Below the pieces are notes generated by a model that saw only the letters and a list, made by a program, of their open reading frames with translations, ran no database searches and was not told the DNA's origin. 64,000 nt of DNA, from assembly GCF_002091955.1 (NCBI RefSeq), contig NZ_MKKY01000091.1, forward strand, positions 402,385-466,384, given 5' to 3'. Below are positions 1 to 8,933 of the stretch, in pieces. The stretch comes from Rhodococcus sp. 1168. GTDB lineage: Bacteria; Actinomycetota; Actinomycetes; Mycobacteriales; Mycobacteriaceae. Position numbers and translations under genes: made by a program. The first letter of the stretch is position 1. Every line of letters begins with the position of its first letter.

Positions 1-458
1 TCGTTGCCATCGGACCACATGTCATGGCCGGATACTGGGGCGCGGGCGAACTGACTGCCGAACGCTTCGGCGTCGACGCGCTCTCGGGCGAACGAATGTT
101 GCTCACCGGCGATTACGGTCGCATCGACGCCGACGGCTATCTGTACTTCACCGGTCGTCGCGACGACATCTTCAAAGCCGCCGGCGTCCGGACCAGCGTG
201 TCCGAAATATCCGCCGCCGTCGAATCACTGGACATCGTGCAGTCGGTAATCGTCCTCAAGCCCACCGACGAACATGGTTTGTCGATCGTCGTGACGGCCA
301 CCGCGTCGGGAAGCGAAATTTTGAGCGCTCTCGCCGCAGTACTCGAACCAGCCAAGATACCGACACGATGCGTCGTACTCGACGAACTCCCCCTCACTCC
401 CAACGGAAAAGTCGACACTCGCCGCGCAGAGCTCGCACTGACGAAGGACACACCATGA
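1..458 (+). CDS. AMP-binding (acyl/aminoacyl-adenylating) ligase, C-terminal end only
   Basis: The reading frame enters from the left edge (codons begin at base 3), so only about 150 C-terminal residues are present. They contain the hallmarks of the ANL adenylating-enzyme family: the LLTGDYGRIDADGYLYFTGR stretch (A8 hinge region) and the terminal PNGKVD motif with the catalytic lysine. Such enzymes activate a carboxylic or amino acid as its adenylate and load it on CoA or a carrier protein. The stop overlaps the start of the next gene by ATGA, so the two are translationally coupled. The neighbour is a decarboxylase fused to a carrier protein, so loading of that carrier is the likely job (inference). 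Substrate cannot be told from this fragment. Confidence 0.85.
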   Translation, partial: VAIGPHVMAGYWGAGELTAERFGVDALSGERMLLTGDYGRIDADGYLYFTGRRDDIFKAAGVRTSVSEISAAVESLDIVQSVIVLKPTDEHGLSIVVTATASGSEILSALAAVLEPAKIPTRCVVLDELPLTPNGKVDTRRAELALTKDTP

Positions 459-2002
459 CACGCAACACGGACATCGCTCGTACATTCGGGACACCGGTCT
501 ACATCTTCGACGCGGACAAACTCGACGCGGCCGCGCGCGATCTCACCCGCGCGCTACCACAGCCGAGTTCCATCTATTTCTCACTGAAGGCAAATCCCAA
601 TCCCGCAGTGGCCGAGGTACTTCGACTCGCAGGGTGCTCCGCGGAAGTCAGCTCGATCGGCGAGCTCGACGCAGCCTTGTCCGCCGGATTCCCCGCGGCG
701 GACATCATCTACACCGGGCCGGGAAAGACGGACGAGGAAATCGTTCACGCCATTGCCAGCGGCGTCCGGGAGTTCTCCTCCGAATCTCGAACCGACCTTC
801 GGCGCCTGTCCGCCCTCGCCGACGGATTGTCCGTCGGAATCGGCATTCTGCTTCGGGTCAACAGCGATTCGGCCCCGGGCGGTGCAGGGATGCGCATGAC
901 GGGAGCGTCGTCGCAGTTCGGAATCGATACCGGCACAATGCCCTTGACCCGCGACGACATCGACCTTCCGTCGATCGAGGTGCACGGGTTCCACTTCTAC
1001 CCCCTCAGTAACGCATCCGACGAGTCCGCGCTCGTGGTCGAGATGATCAACAGCATCGATACGGCCTGCAGACTGCGCGACGAACTCGGAATCGAGCTGA
1101 AGGTTCTCGATCTCGGTGGCGGTTTCGCTGCGCCGTACGCATCCTCCGGACGCAGGCCGATTTACCAGCAGCTCCAAGAGTCCATCGCGAGTGCGCTCGA
1201 TGCCCGGCTGCCGGGCTGGCGTACCGGGGAGACAAGAATCGTGTTCGAGTCCGGCCGGTATCTCACGGCGGACTCCGGGGCGCTCGTCGCGCAGATCATG
1301 GATGTCAAAGACAGCCGCGACCGACGATATGTGATCACGGACACCGGAATTCACCATGTCGGCGGTCTGTCCGGCATTGGACGCGTTCTACCCGTGTCTG
1401 CACATGTCATGGCCGGGGCGACGCGCGGGGACGTCACCGGAATCGAGACCGACGACGACACGGATACGCGTGACATCGTCATCGCAGGGCCGCTGTGCAC
1501 ACCGGCCGACGTACTCAACAGGAACGCCGACCTCGCCGACCCCCACCCAGGCGACTTGATCGAGATTCCCAACGTCGGTGCCTACGGGCTGTCTGCGAGC
1601 TTGATGGGATTCCTTTCCCGGCCCGCTCCCGCCGAGGTACTCGTTCGTGGAACCGAAACGATATCAGCCACAAGAATTCACTTCGACAGACAGGATCTGA
1701 CTATGACCACACACGACGCACAGCAGCCGGCGGATCACACACCCGAGACGGCGTGGGATCGAAACTTCGAACGCCACATTTCGCGAGCCATTCCCCGTCT
1801 GTCGATCGACGGCGGCCTGAAGGCCGACGAGGACCTCAAGAATGCCGGATTGGATTCGCTGGCGCTCGTCGCGCTGTTGGGCGACCTCGAACGTGAATAC
1901 CGAATAGCGATCACCGATGACCAGCTGACGGCCGAGAATTTTGCCACTCCCGACTCGATTTGGTCGCTGGTCACGCGAGCACGAGACGCTGTCTCGTTGT
2001 AA
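455..2002 (+). CDS. PLP-dependent decarboxylase (DAP/Orn/Arg decarboxylase fold) fused to an acyl carrier protein
   Basis: 515 residues from the ATG at 455, which overlaps the upstream stop; the open frame runs further upstream but inside the ligase gene. Residues 1 to about 400 are a fold-III PLP decarboxylase of the diaminopimelate/ornithine group: SLKAN holds the PLP lysine near the N-terminus, a Gly-rich LDLGGGF follows, then a late GPLCTPAD segment. The last ~85 residues are a carrier protein with the phosphopantetheine serine in AGLDSLALV. Known logic: separate ligase, decarboxylase and ACP proteins act together in butirosin (BtrJ/K/I) and in exosortase-A-associated loci, where the amino acid is decarboxylated while tethered. 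Here the last two are one chain. Decarboxylation on the fused carrier is inferred. Confidence 0.85.
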   Translation: MTRNTDIARTFGTPVYIFDADKLDAAARDLTRALPQPSSIYFSLKANPNPAVAEVLRLAGCSAEVSSIGELDAALSAGFPAADIIYTGPGKTDEEIVHAIASGVREFSSESRTDLRRLSALADGLSVGIGILLRVNSDSAPGGAGMRMTGASSQFGIDTGTMPLTRDDIDLPSIEVHGFHFYPLSNASDESALVVEMINSIDTACRLRDELGIELKVLDLGGGFAAPYASSGRRPIYQQLQESIASALDARLPGWRTGETRIVFESGRYLTADSGALVAQIMDVKDSRDRRYVITDTGIHHVGGLSGIGRVLPVSAHVMAGATRGDVTGIETDDDTDTRDIVIAGPLCTPADVLNRNADLADPHPGDLIEIPNVGAYGLSASLMGFLSRPAPAEVLVRGTETISATRIHFDRQDLTMTTHDAQQPADHTPETAWDRNFERHISRAIPRLSIDGGLKADEDLKNAGLDSLALVALLGDLEREYRIAITDDQLTAENFATPDSIWSLVTRARDAVSL

Positions 2003-2180
2003 CTCCGCGTAGCGGATACTTGCTCGGCAGTATCGATTCGGCAGTATCGATTTCGAGCAGGTGTCCGCAGCACGACCCCAATATGAACAGATCACTCTCA
2101 CAACGAGAAATATGTTCCATTTCGGTAATATCGGACTTCGGCAGAAGCTAAGTAGAACCGAATGAAGGAAACTCACCAGA
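2003..2180 (+). promoter_or_regulatory. SARP promoter and leader region
   Basis: 178 bp between the decarboxylase-ACP stop and the SARP start. An imperfect direct repeat around GGCAGTATCGATT occurs twice at 2026-2053. A ribosome binding site (GAAGGAAA) lies just ahead of the ATG at 2181. No clear -35/-10 pair was identified. Confidence 0.35.
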
Positions 2181-2987
2181 ATGAGCGTGTCGAAACTCGA
2201 GGGTAGAGGTATTTCGATCAAAACATTCGGCGCCCTCGAACTGGATTCACAAGACACAGTGTTCGAGATTCCCAGCGGGACGAAGCTCAGGTCGGTGTGG
2301 GCTTCCCTGGTGATCGACCCAGGCAATACTGTCTCGATGGAGACCGTGGCAGACATCGTGTGGGGGTCCAATCAACCCAAGCGCAGCCGTGAATCCATAC
2401 ACGTCTACATTTCGCAGCTTCGTTCGTTCCTCGATTCCTGTGGCCACTTTCCAGGACTCATCGAAACCCGAGCCGGCGGATATCGACTCGCAGTGAACAA
2501 ACTTGACGTCGATTGGTGTGTGTTCGACGATGCGGTCAAGAACGCCCGCCCCAAGGCCAGATCCGGAGATCTCGACGGTGCCTGGGAGGACTTCGAAGTC
2601 GCGCTGGCGTTGTACCGCGGCCCTTTTCTCTCGGGACTATCGGACAGTCCGCTACTGGAAGCAGCCGTGGACGAGATGAACGAGGGTTACCTCGCGTGTC
2701 TGGAGCAACGCAACGAAGTGATGCTGGCACGCGGAGAAGTCGCCCCACTGATCGGCGAGCTGCGTAAACTGACCCGGCAGTTTCCTGTGCGCGAAACGAT
2801 GCACCGCCAACTGATGCGGGCGTTGTACCTGTCCGAGCGGCAGATCGAGGCGCTCGAGGTCTACAACCGATTGCGGCACACGCTCCAAGGAGACTACGGA
2901 GTCGAGCCCGGTCGGCAAGTTCGCAGCGTGCACCAATCCATTCTCGAACGCGATTGCGAAGCGATCCGAGAGATGATCCTCCTGTAG
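2181..2987 (+). CDS. SARP-family transcriptional activator (winged helix plus BTAD)
   Basis: 268 residues. The N-terminal ~100 residues form an OmpR/PhoB-type winged helix (RESIHVYISQLRSFLD is the recognition-helix region). Residues ~110-255 are the bacterial transcriptional activation domain with the typical ALYRGPFLSGL, LMRALYLSERQIEALEVYNR and GVEPGRQV signatures. The length is that of a minimal SARP without ATPase domain. SARPs activate linked biosynthetic genes by binding heptameric repeats near the -35 region. Being embedded here, it probably controls the ligase, decarboxylase, monooxygenase, P450 and KASIII genes around it (inference). The start is supported by a good Shine-Dalgarno sequence. 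Confidence 0.9.
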   Translation: MSVSKLEGRGISIKTFGALELDSQDTVFEIPSGTKLRSVWASLVIDPGNTVSMETVADIVWGSNQPKRSRESIHVYISQLRSFLDSCGHFPGLIETRAGGYRLAVNKLDVDWCVFDDAVKNARPKARSGDLDGAWEDFEVALALYRGPFLSGLSDSPLLEAAVDEMNEGYLACLEQRNEVMLARGEVAPLIGELRKLTRQFPVRETMHRQLMRALYLSERQIEALEVYNRLRHTLQGDYGVEPGRQVRSVHQSILERDCEAIREMILL

Positions 2988-2993
2988 TGCAAC

Positions 2994-3036
2994 GCAATAC
3001 ACCGATACCGATGTCGCATCGGTATCGGCGTATTGC
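2994..3036. terminator. Bidirectional stem-loop between convergent genes
   Basis: Inverted repeat: GCAATAC and CCGATACCGATG on the left pair with CATCGGTATCGG and GTATTGC on the right, with a 3-nt loop and one mismatch. It sits seven bases after the SARP stop and just before the convergent FAD oxidase stop, so it can terminate both transcripts. Confidence 0.75.
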
Positions 3037-3042
3037 ATGTTC

Positions 3043-4383
3043 TCAGACTTCGACGCGTGCCCCGGCGCGGATGGCCGCAAGTCGGTCGACGGCCTGCCTG
3101 GCAACACTGTCGGAGTTCAACAGGCTGTAGTAGATCGGACCCCAGATCCTTTTCTTCAGGAACGCCGATCGCTCGATAGCGCGGTAGATGGAACGGCGTC
3201 CGATCTCCGCGGCAATTCCCCGTTGCGCGAAGGCCAACTCCTGACGCATTTGCAGCGAACGTGCGGCCTCGACCGATTCCTCGCGCAGCGCCTGAAAACG
3301 TCTGCAGGCGTCGTCGACTGCGATGTCCGTCGAGTGGGTGAGGGCCGGCGGCAACAGATCCGCCAGTACGACGCCGTCGAGAATAGCGTGATTGACACCC
3401 TGAGCCAGGACCGGTGAAAGTGTATGCGCCGCATCACCGATCGCCACGAGGCCCGGAGTCGACCAACGCGGTGTGTAGCTGGTGAAAATATCCAGCACGG
3501 ACGTATCGCGCCACGAACCGATTTGTTCCGCAACCGTGTCGGCGAGTTCCGGTACGAGTCGGGCGATTCGATCGTGCAGCGCAGGCAAACCGGATGCGCG
3601 AATCTCACGAAGTCCACCCGGTGGGATGTTGACACCGAGACGTACGAGGTCCGGGATCGTCGGAATGCACATGACGTGGGAATCGGCTTTCATGCGAACC
3701 TGATAGCGCGATCGGTCCCAGGATTCCGGCGCGGTCACCTTGATCCACAGGAAGTCACGTTGCATCGGTTTGCGCCGGGACGGAAGCGATGCCATCGCCG
3801 TCGTAGTCCCGTAACGTCCGTCCGCAGCGACCACGAGACGGGAGCGCACCGAATGCATTATTCCGTTGCAGCGGAAGCGGACTCCGCTGATCCGCCCGGA
3901 GGTACGGTCGAGTTCGGTGACCGTCGCAGCACGAATCATCCGGAGTTTCTTGTGATCGGCTCCGACGAACATCGCGTCGAGCAGCACGTCCTGGGGGACC
4001 TCGGTCGGTAGTTCGGAGTCGCGTCGAAGTTCCTCGAACCTGAGCGAGAGAACCGAGGTCCCGGAATCGACGATTCGGAGTCCGTCGACTGTCATGTACG
4101 ACGCCGGGGACAGATGATCGAACACGCCGAGTGCTCGGAGCACGAACACCGAGTCCGGTGAGATGGACTCGCCGCGAAAGGATCTGGTCGAGGTTGCCGA
4201 TCCCTCGAGTACAGTGACATCGACACCGTGCATCGCCAATGCCACCCCGAGCGCCATGCCTGCGGGACCACCGCCGACGACCAGTACATCGGTGTCGATC
4301 GTCTCGCCCTCGTTCGGAATGTATTCGCCCACGATGCGGCTCCCCTGGTTCTTGGATTCGAGTGTATCGACCGACCGTAGCAA
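3043..4383 (-). CDS. FAD-dependent monooxygenase/oxidoreductase (PHBH-type)
   Basis: 446 residues. The N-terminal Rossmann motif VLVVGGGPAGMALGVALA binds the FAD ADP moiety. The second FAD motif GDAAHTLSPVLAQGVNHAI is near residue 290, as in p-hydroxybenzoate-hydroxylase-like flavin monooxygenases and related halogenases. The halogenase WxWxIP motif is not seen. The gene is divergent from the P450 (145-bp shared intergenic region) and convergent with the SARP. It is likely a tailoring oxygenase of the small-molecule cluster. The first ATG gives a ~30-residue lead before the Rossmann fold; a later start is possible. Confidence 0.8.
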   Translation of the reverse strand: MLRSVDTLESKNQGSRIVGEYIPNEGETIDTDVLVVGGGPAGMALGVALAMHGVDVTVLEGSATSTRSFRGESISPDSVFVLRALGVFDHLSPASYMTVDGLRIVDSGTSVLSLRFEELRRDSELPTEVPQDVLLDAMFVGADHKKLRMIRAATVTELDRTSGRISGVRFRCNGIMHSVRSRLVVAADGRYGTTTAMASLPSRRKPMQRDFLWIKVTAPESWDRSRYQVRMKADSHVMCIPTIPDLVRLGVNIPPGGLREIRASGLPALHDRIARLVPELADTVAEQIGSWRDTSVLDIFTSYTPRWSTPGLVAIGDAAHTLSPVLAQGVNHAILDGVVLADLLPPALTHSTDIAVDDACRRFQALREESVEAARSLQMRQELAFAQRGIAAEIGRRSIYRAIERSAFLKKRIWGPIYYSLLNSDSVARQAVDRLAAIRAGARVEV

Positions 4384-4528
4384 GCAACGAATTCATTTGG
4401 ATTGCACTGTGATTGCATCTCGCCAAAGACTCGCTAAAGGTCCTGCAGAGGAGCGTTGACCGGCTCGTACACACCAGCTTAACCTTCGACGAGATCGCTT
4501 CCCACGTCCCGAAAGGCTGCTACCGCAG
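4384..4528. promoter_or_regulatory. Divergent promoter region between FAD monooxygenase and P450
   Basis: 145 bp separating two divergent starts; it must hold both promoters and is a candidate SARP target. No unambiguous -10/-35 boxes or repeated operators were read. Confidence 0.4.
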
Positions 4529-5824
4529 ATGCAGAACGGAAACGACGGCGCTCGTTGCCCATACTCATACCCCTTCGAGCGGCCCTCAGCCATGGAGATC
4601 GCCTCCGAGTACAGCACCATACAAACCGATGAGGCCGTCGCTGTGGTGAATATGCCGTCGGGCGATTCCGCTTTCCTCGTCACGCGATACGAAGACGTCA
4701 AGACCGTCCTCGGTGATCGACGATTCTCCCGAGCTGCCACGTTGGCCGAAGGCGCGCCTCGGCTGGGTCCGGTTCCACAGAACTTCCCCACCCTGCTCAA
4801 CATGGATCCACCCGACCACTCCCGCGTCCGAAAGATGATCAGCGGCACGTTCACCGCTCGGCGCGTGAACACGCTCGTTCCGCACATCGAACAGCACGTC
4901 TCATCGTTCCTGACGGATATGATCGTCGCCGGACCCGACGCCGACCTGATCGAGTCGTTCGCAGCAAAGCTGCCGGTACAGATCATCTGTGAGTTGCTGG
5001 GCGTCCCCATGTCGGATCGTCCGCAGTTCGGTGCCTGGTCCAGGGCATTCCTGGCGACGACGAGCAAAGAATACACACCTGAGCAGGTCAAAGAAGCGCA
5101 GGTTGCGCTGTTCACCTATCTCAATCAGCTGATCGAGACGAAGAAGGCCGATCCGCAGGGCGACATACTCTCGGAACTTGCCGTTCAAAACGCGGAAGAC
5201 CCCAGAATCTCCGATCTCGAACTGGTCTTCCTCGGTGTGACCCTCCTCGTCGCCGGGCACGAAACGACCGTCAACATGATCGGCAACGGAATCTTTGCTC
5301 TGCTGCTCGAGCCCACGAAACTGGACGAGCTCAGGGACCGTCCCGAACTCATCGACACCGCCATCGAAGAGCTACTGCGCCTGTTCGGTCCCGGGACGGA
5401 AGGGTTGCTGCGCATCGCAACCGAGGACGTCGAACTGTCCGGAGTCCTGATCCCCGCCGGTAGCGCGGTCCTCCCGAGTCTCGTTGCGGCCAATCGCGAC
5501 GAGGACAAGTTCGAGGACGCGCAGTCGTGCGCCCTCGATCGAGACGAGGCTCAGCATCTGTCCTTCAGCCACGGCCCCCATTTCTGCATCGGCGCTTCCC
5601 TGGCCCGCGCCGAGCTCAGGATCTCCTTCAACGAGATCCTTCGCCGCCTACCCGGCCTCGCGCTTGCCGTCGATCCCGCCGAAGTTCCTCGACCGGAGGG
5701 CCTGCTGGTGAACGGCGTCGCACGGCTGCCCATCACCTGGGACGCCGACGCCGCACGCGCATTGCACGAGAAGGACTCCCACACGTTGCTCGACTCACAC
5801 ACACTGCAGGAGCAGATCCAATGA
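4529..5824 (+). CDS. Cytochrome P450
   Basis: 431 residues, the length of a soluble bacterial class I P450. Visible motifs: the I-helix oxygen-activation GHETT (about residue 245), the K-helix ExxR, and the heme-binding FSHGPHFCIGASLARAEL with the proximal cysteine (about residues 347-364). It resembles macrolide/polyketide tailoring P450s of the CYP107 type. The stop overlaps the KASIII start (ATGA), so the two are coupled. It probably oxidises the cluster's product. No ferredoxin gene is adjacent. Confidence 0.92.
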   Translation: MQNGNDGARCPYSYPFERPSAMEIASEYSTIQTDEAVAVVNMPSGDSAFLVTRYEDVKTVLGDRRFSRAATLAEGAPRLGPVPQNFPTLLNMDPPDHSRVRKMISGTFTARRVNTLVPHIEQHVSSFLTDMIVAGPDADLIESFAAKLPVQIICELLGVPMSDRPQFGAWSRAFLATTSKEYTPEQVKEAQVALFTYLNQLIETKKADPQGDILSELAVQNAEDPRISDLELVFLGVTLLVAGHETTVNMIGNGIFALLLEPTKLDELRDRPELIDTAIEELLRLFGPGTEGLLRIATEDVELSGVLIPAGSAVLPSLVAANRDEDKFEDAQSCALDRDEAQHLSFSHGPHFCIGASLARAELRISFNEILRRLPGLALAVDPAEVPRPEGLLVNGVARLPITWDADAARALHEKDSHTLLDSHTLQEQIQ

Positions 5825-6858
5825 AGGTCACCGACACATACATCACCGGCACCGGGCACTGGTTGCCGGAAAGCGTCACCAGTCAATGGGCCGTCGAGGC
5901 CGGGTTGTACTCCCAGGAAGATCGCGACGCCGACGGCTTCATCGGCGCCTGCATCGAAAAGGAACTCGCTCCCCCACAGATGGCCGTCAACGCCGCGCGG
6001 GACGCCATCGACAACGCCGGTATCGCCCCCACCGACATCTCTGTCGTGTTCCACAGCAGCATCTGGTTCCAGGGCGTGGACATGTGGCCGTCGGCCTCGT
6101 ACGTCGCCGCTCATGCCGCCCACTCGGGAGCCAGAGCATTCGACCTCCAGCAGCAGTGCAACGTCGGACTCGGCGGCATGGAGCTTGCGTCGCAGTTGTT
6201 GACTGCGATGGAAGACGGAAACATATTGATGACGACGGCCGACCGCTTCGGTGGCGATCGCATCGACCGGTGGAAGACCGAGAACGGCGTCGTATACGGC
6301 GACGGTGCCGGGGCGATTGTGTTGAGCCGCAACCCCGGTGCCTTCCGAATCCTCTCCACGTTCACGCAGGCGGAGAACGACTTGGAGAAGGTCGTGCGGG
6401 GACCCGAGTTCCGCGAGAACCCCGAAGCCGGGATCATCGACATCACCTCCCGATTCACTCATTTCATCGGAACCGGAGGAATGCGCGAGGCGGCCGGTCG
6501 TCTCGTATCTGCGGTGAAAAACTCGGTGGCAGGTGCCTTGGAGGACGCGGACTGCGAGATCGGCGAGATGGCCCACGTCGTCATCCCCGCTGTCGGGCGG
6601 ACCAAGCTGGATTGGCAACTGCAGGAGCTCATTCCGGTCGATCTCGACAGGACCAACTGGAGCTTTGCAAGTACGACCGGCCACCTCGGATCCGGTGACC
6701 AGTTCGTCGGGCTGAGCGCGCTGCAGGCGGCCGGAACACTGAGCGACGGCGACAAGGTTCTGCTCGTCGGCGGGGGCGCCGGTTTCACCTGCACGAGTGT
6801 CGTTCTAAAGTACAGTGCTACGAACTTCGGCACCGCACCATCGACTGAGGAGAAGTAA
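5821..6858 (+). CDS. KASIII-like acyltransferase (FabH superfamily) with altered active site
   Basis: 345 residues from the ATG overlapping the P450 stop. The thiolase-fold nucleophile is Cys113 in QQCNVGLGG. The two other canonical FabH residues are changed: the His of the HQAN motif is Ala257 (VVIPAVGR) and the Asn position is His288 (TTGHLGSGD). A Cys-His arrangement with this His is known in KASIII-like acyltransferases that form esters or amides from CoA/ACP thioesters (CerJ, ChlB3 type) rather than condensing malonyl-ACP. I infer transfer of an acyl group, perhaps from the upstream carrier protein. The ORF extends upstream but inside the P450 gene. Confidence 0.85.
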   Translation: MKVTDTYITGTGHWLPESVTSQWAVEAGLYSQEDRDADGFIGACIEKELAPPQMAVNAARDAIDNAGIAPTDISVVFHSSIWFQGVDMWPSASYVAAHAAHSGARAFDLQQQCNVGLGGMELASQLLTAMEDGNILMTTADRFGGDRIDRWKTENGVVYGDGAGAIVLSRNPGAFRILSTFTQAENDLEKVVRGPEFRENPEAGIIDITSRFTHFIGTGGMREAAGRLVSAVKNSVAGALEDADCEIGEMAHVVIPAVGRTKLDWQLQELIPVDLDRTNWSFASTTGHLGSGDQFVGLSALQAAGTLSDGDKVLLVGGGAGFTCTSVVLKYSATNFGTAPSTEEK

Positions 6859-6860
6859 TC

Positions 6861-7523
6861 GTGACGTCGGCAAAAGCAGGCAGTGCACTGTGGGCGTTCG
6901 CCGCAGTCATGTTTCTCGCCTACCCGATCATGCGGCCGTACTCGACCGAGGTCGGTATGGAAGGCGCCGAGGCATTCGCGCAGACGAATTGGGTTGTCGC
7001 CCACGTGAGTGCGATGTTGGGATTCGTTGCCATCGCGCTTGCCCTCCGAAGCCTCGAACACGTCGTCGCGGCGACAGCCGGTGCAGCGACTGCAGGAACT
7101 GCCGTTGTTCTCACGTGGATCGGCGTCGGGCTGACGTTGACCTACTACGGCGCCGAGGCCTTCGCCCTCAACGCCGTCGGCGCGAAGGCGGTCTCCGACG
7201 CCGAGCCCGCGATCATGGATCTCGCGGATCCCATCAGGAACGGCGCCGTGCAGATTTCGATGTTCGGTATCGGACTGGTCCTGGTCCTTGTCGGCGGCAT
7301 CTTCGCAGCCCTGGCCGTTCGACGGTCCGGCGTGCTACCAGCCTGGGCCGGCCTGCCGATCGCAGTGGGTCTCGCACTCTTTCTGCCGCAGTTCTTTGCT
7401 AGTCCCGCGCTCCGTATCGGCCACGGGGTCGTCATGTTCGTCGGTTGTGTCGTCATGGCCTGGGCCATGTGGAATGCGCGCACCGAACGTGTCAAGACCG
7501 ATCTGGCGGCCGCCTCCCACTGA
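6861..7523 (+). CDS. Multi-pass membrane protein of unknown function
   Basis: 220 residues from a GTG two bases after the KASIII stop, with the upstream AGGAGAAG as Shine-Dalgarno. About five or six hydrophobic segments are visible (for example WAFAAVMFLAYPI, AVVLTWIGVGLTL, GLVLVLVGGIFAALAV, GHGVVMFVGCVVMAWAM). No transporter signature is recognised. The tight spacing places it in the P450-KASIII operon, so export, immunity or a membrane-bound tailoring role is possible. That is inference. Confidence 0.75.
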   Translation: MTSAKAGSALWAFAAVMFLAYPIMRPYSTEVGMEGAEAFAQTNWVVAHVSAMLGFVAIALALRSLEHVVAATAGAATAGTAVVLTWIGVGLTLTYYGAEAFALNAVGAKAVSDAEPAIMDLADPIRNGAVQISMFGIGLVLVLVGGIFAALAVRRSGVLPAWAGLPIAVGLALFLPQFFASPALRIGHGVVMFVGCVVMAWAMWNARTERVKTDLAAASH

Positions 7524-7797
7524 GGACGAGCATCCGACTGTGACGGCCTCGTCTGGTTCACCGCTGCAGTGAGCGATTCGGAGATGCCATCACAGCGGGG
7601 CTGCGCAGTTGGCGACACCGAGTACCTGATTCCGTTCAACCGGTTCGACCGCTACTGGGCAGTCCCACACACGTGGGTTGTCTGAGCGGGTCCATCGTCC
7701 GACTTCCTTGGGCCGAGCAAACCGGTACGCATTGCCTCGGGGTCGACCACCGATATTGATCGGGATGGCAACGCAAAGGGCCGCGCTGCCATCCCGA

Positions 7798-8787
7798 TCA
7801 GTCTCGCGATCTGCTGCGTTTGTCGAGATACAGGTCGCTGTCGGCGCGCGCCAAAATCTCCGCAACAGGTTCACCGCCGGTAGTCGAAGATGCGACACCG
7901 ACACTGACGTGCGACAGGCGTTGGCGGGTGGCCTGCACGAACGCCTCCACTACCTCATCGCGGTGCCCGGCCAACATGGCCGCGAATTCGTCCCCACCGA
8001 GCCGAGCAATGACTGTTCCCGGCGGTGCCAACCCCCTCCAAACCTGTGCCAACTCGACCAACATCGCGTCACCCACGCGGTGCCCATCTGTGTCGTTGAC
8101 GGTCTTGAAGTCATCGACATCGATCGCTACCACCGTCAGGGAGTTCGGAGCTGGTGTGTGTCGCCGGATCTGCTCGGTGGGGCGCGCTTCCGAGGCCGCT
8201 ATTTCCCATCCCGCTCGATTGAACACTCCCGTCAACGGATCAGTGCACGAGGCGATGATCAACTCTTTGGTCACAGCACCGAACGTTTCCGCCGCACCGA
8301 CGATTGCCACCACGAACACCAAATAGCTGATGGGAGACAACGGCGCCGGTGCCCACCACACCGCCGCCAGCACACACGCAACGAGGACACCGATCAAGAC
8401 ACGAGCCGGACGGTTCCGATGGAATGCGCGGATGTACATCGCCACAAACATCACCGCAATCAAACACAGAAACTGTGCCGAGGTCAGGACATGGAACGCC
8501 ATCACCATAGGCGAGGCGATCAATGCAGCCCCCAACGCCACCCGATGCCCCACAACGGTGCGCGGCCGCACCCATAACGCAACCAACCCCGCGACGCCGA
8601 CAACGATCGCAATCACCCCACCGGTGATGTTCGCGGTAACCCGATCACCGTGCGGCAAAATCGATGCTGCCACCCCCGCCACGTACAGCATCGTCGTCAA
8701 CGCCAGATACTGCTTCAACAAACGTGTCTGCAATCGCGCCAACCCATGAGCCGATCCCGGATGCAGAAAGTGATTCAACAACGGCAT
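7798..8787 (-). CDS. Membrane-anchored diguanylate cyclase (GGDEF)
   Basis: 329 residues. The N-terminal ~165 residues hold about five to six transmembrane segments. The C-terminal ~160 residues are a GGDEF domain with an intact active site (RLGGDEFAAML), the upstream DPLTGVFNRAGW and the VAIDVDDFKTVND metal-binding aspartates. No EAL domain and no clear RxxD inhibitory site upstream of GGDEF were found. It would make cyclic di-GMP from two GTP at the inner membrane. It stands alone, pointing towards the biosynthetic cluster with 274 bp in between that hold no recognisable gene. Confidence 0.92.
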   Translation of the reverse strand: MPLLNHFLHPGSAHGLARLQTRLLKQYLALTTMLYVAGVAASILPHGDRVTANITGGVIAIVVGVAGLVALWVRPRTVVGHRVALGAALIASPMVMAFHVLTSAQFLCLIAVMFVAMYIRAFHRNRPARVLIGVLVACVLAAVWWAPAPLSPISYLVFVVAIVGAAETFGAVTKELIIASCTDPLTGVFNRAGWEIAASEARPTEQIRRHTPAPNSLTVVAIDVDDFKTVNDTDGHRVGDAMLVELAQVWRGLAPPGTVIARLGGDEFAAMLAGHRDEVVEAFVQATRQRLSHVSVGVASSTTGGEPVAEILARADSDLYLDKRSRSRD

Positions 8788-8933
8788 GTATCACAGCCTG
8801 CCAGCAACGACACTCATAATCACGGTGACCGGCGCCGATGACATCACAAAACCCCGCCACGGCGCCACGGAACTCGGGGCACATCAAAGTCTCCGGACTC
8901 GCCGGTGCGGTTCACCAGCGGAGACCTCCAAAC

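Noticed and set aside
5551..6684. Long minus-strand open frame (377 codons) opposite the P450/KASIII genes
   Set aside because: It mirrors two well-supported plus-strand genes in high-GC DNA; its translation has no protein-like pattern.
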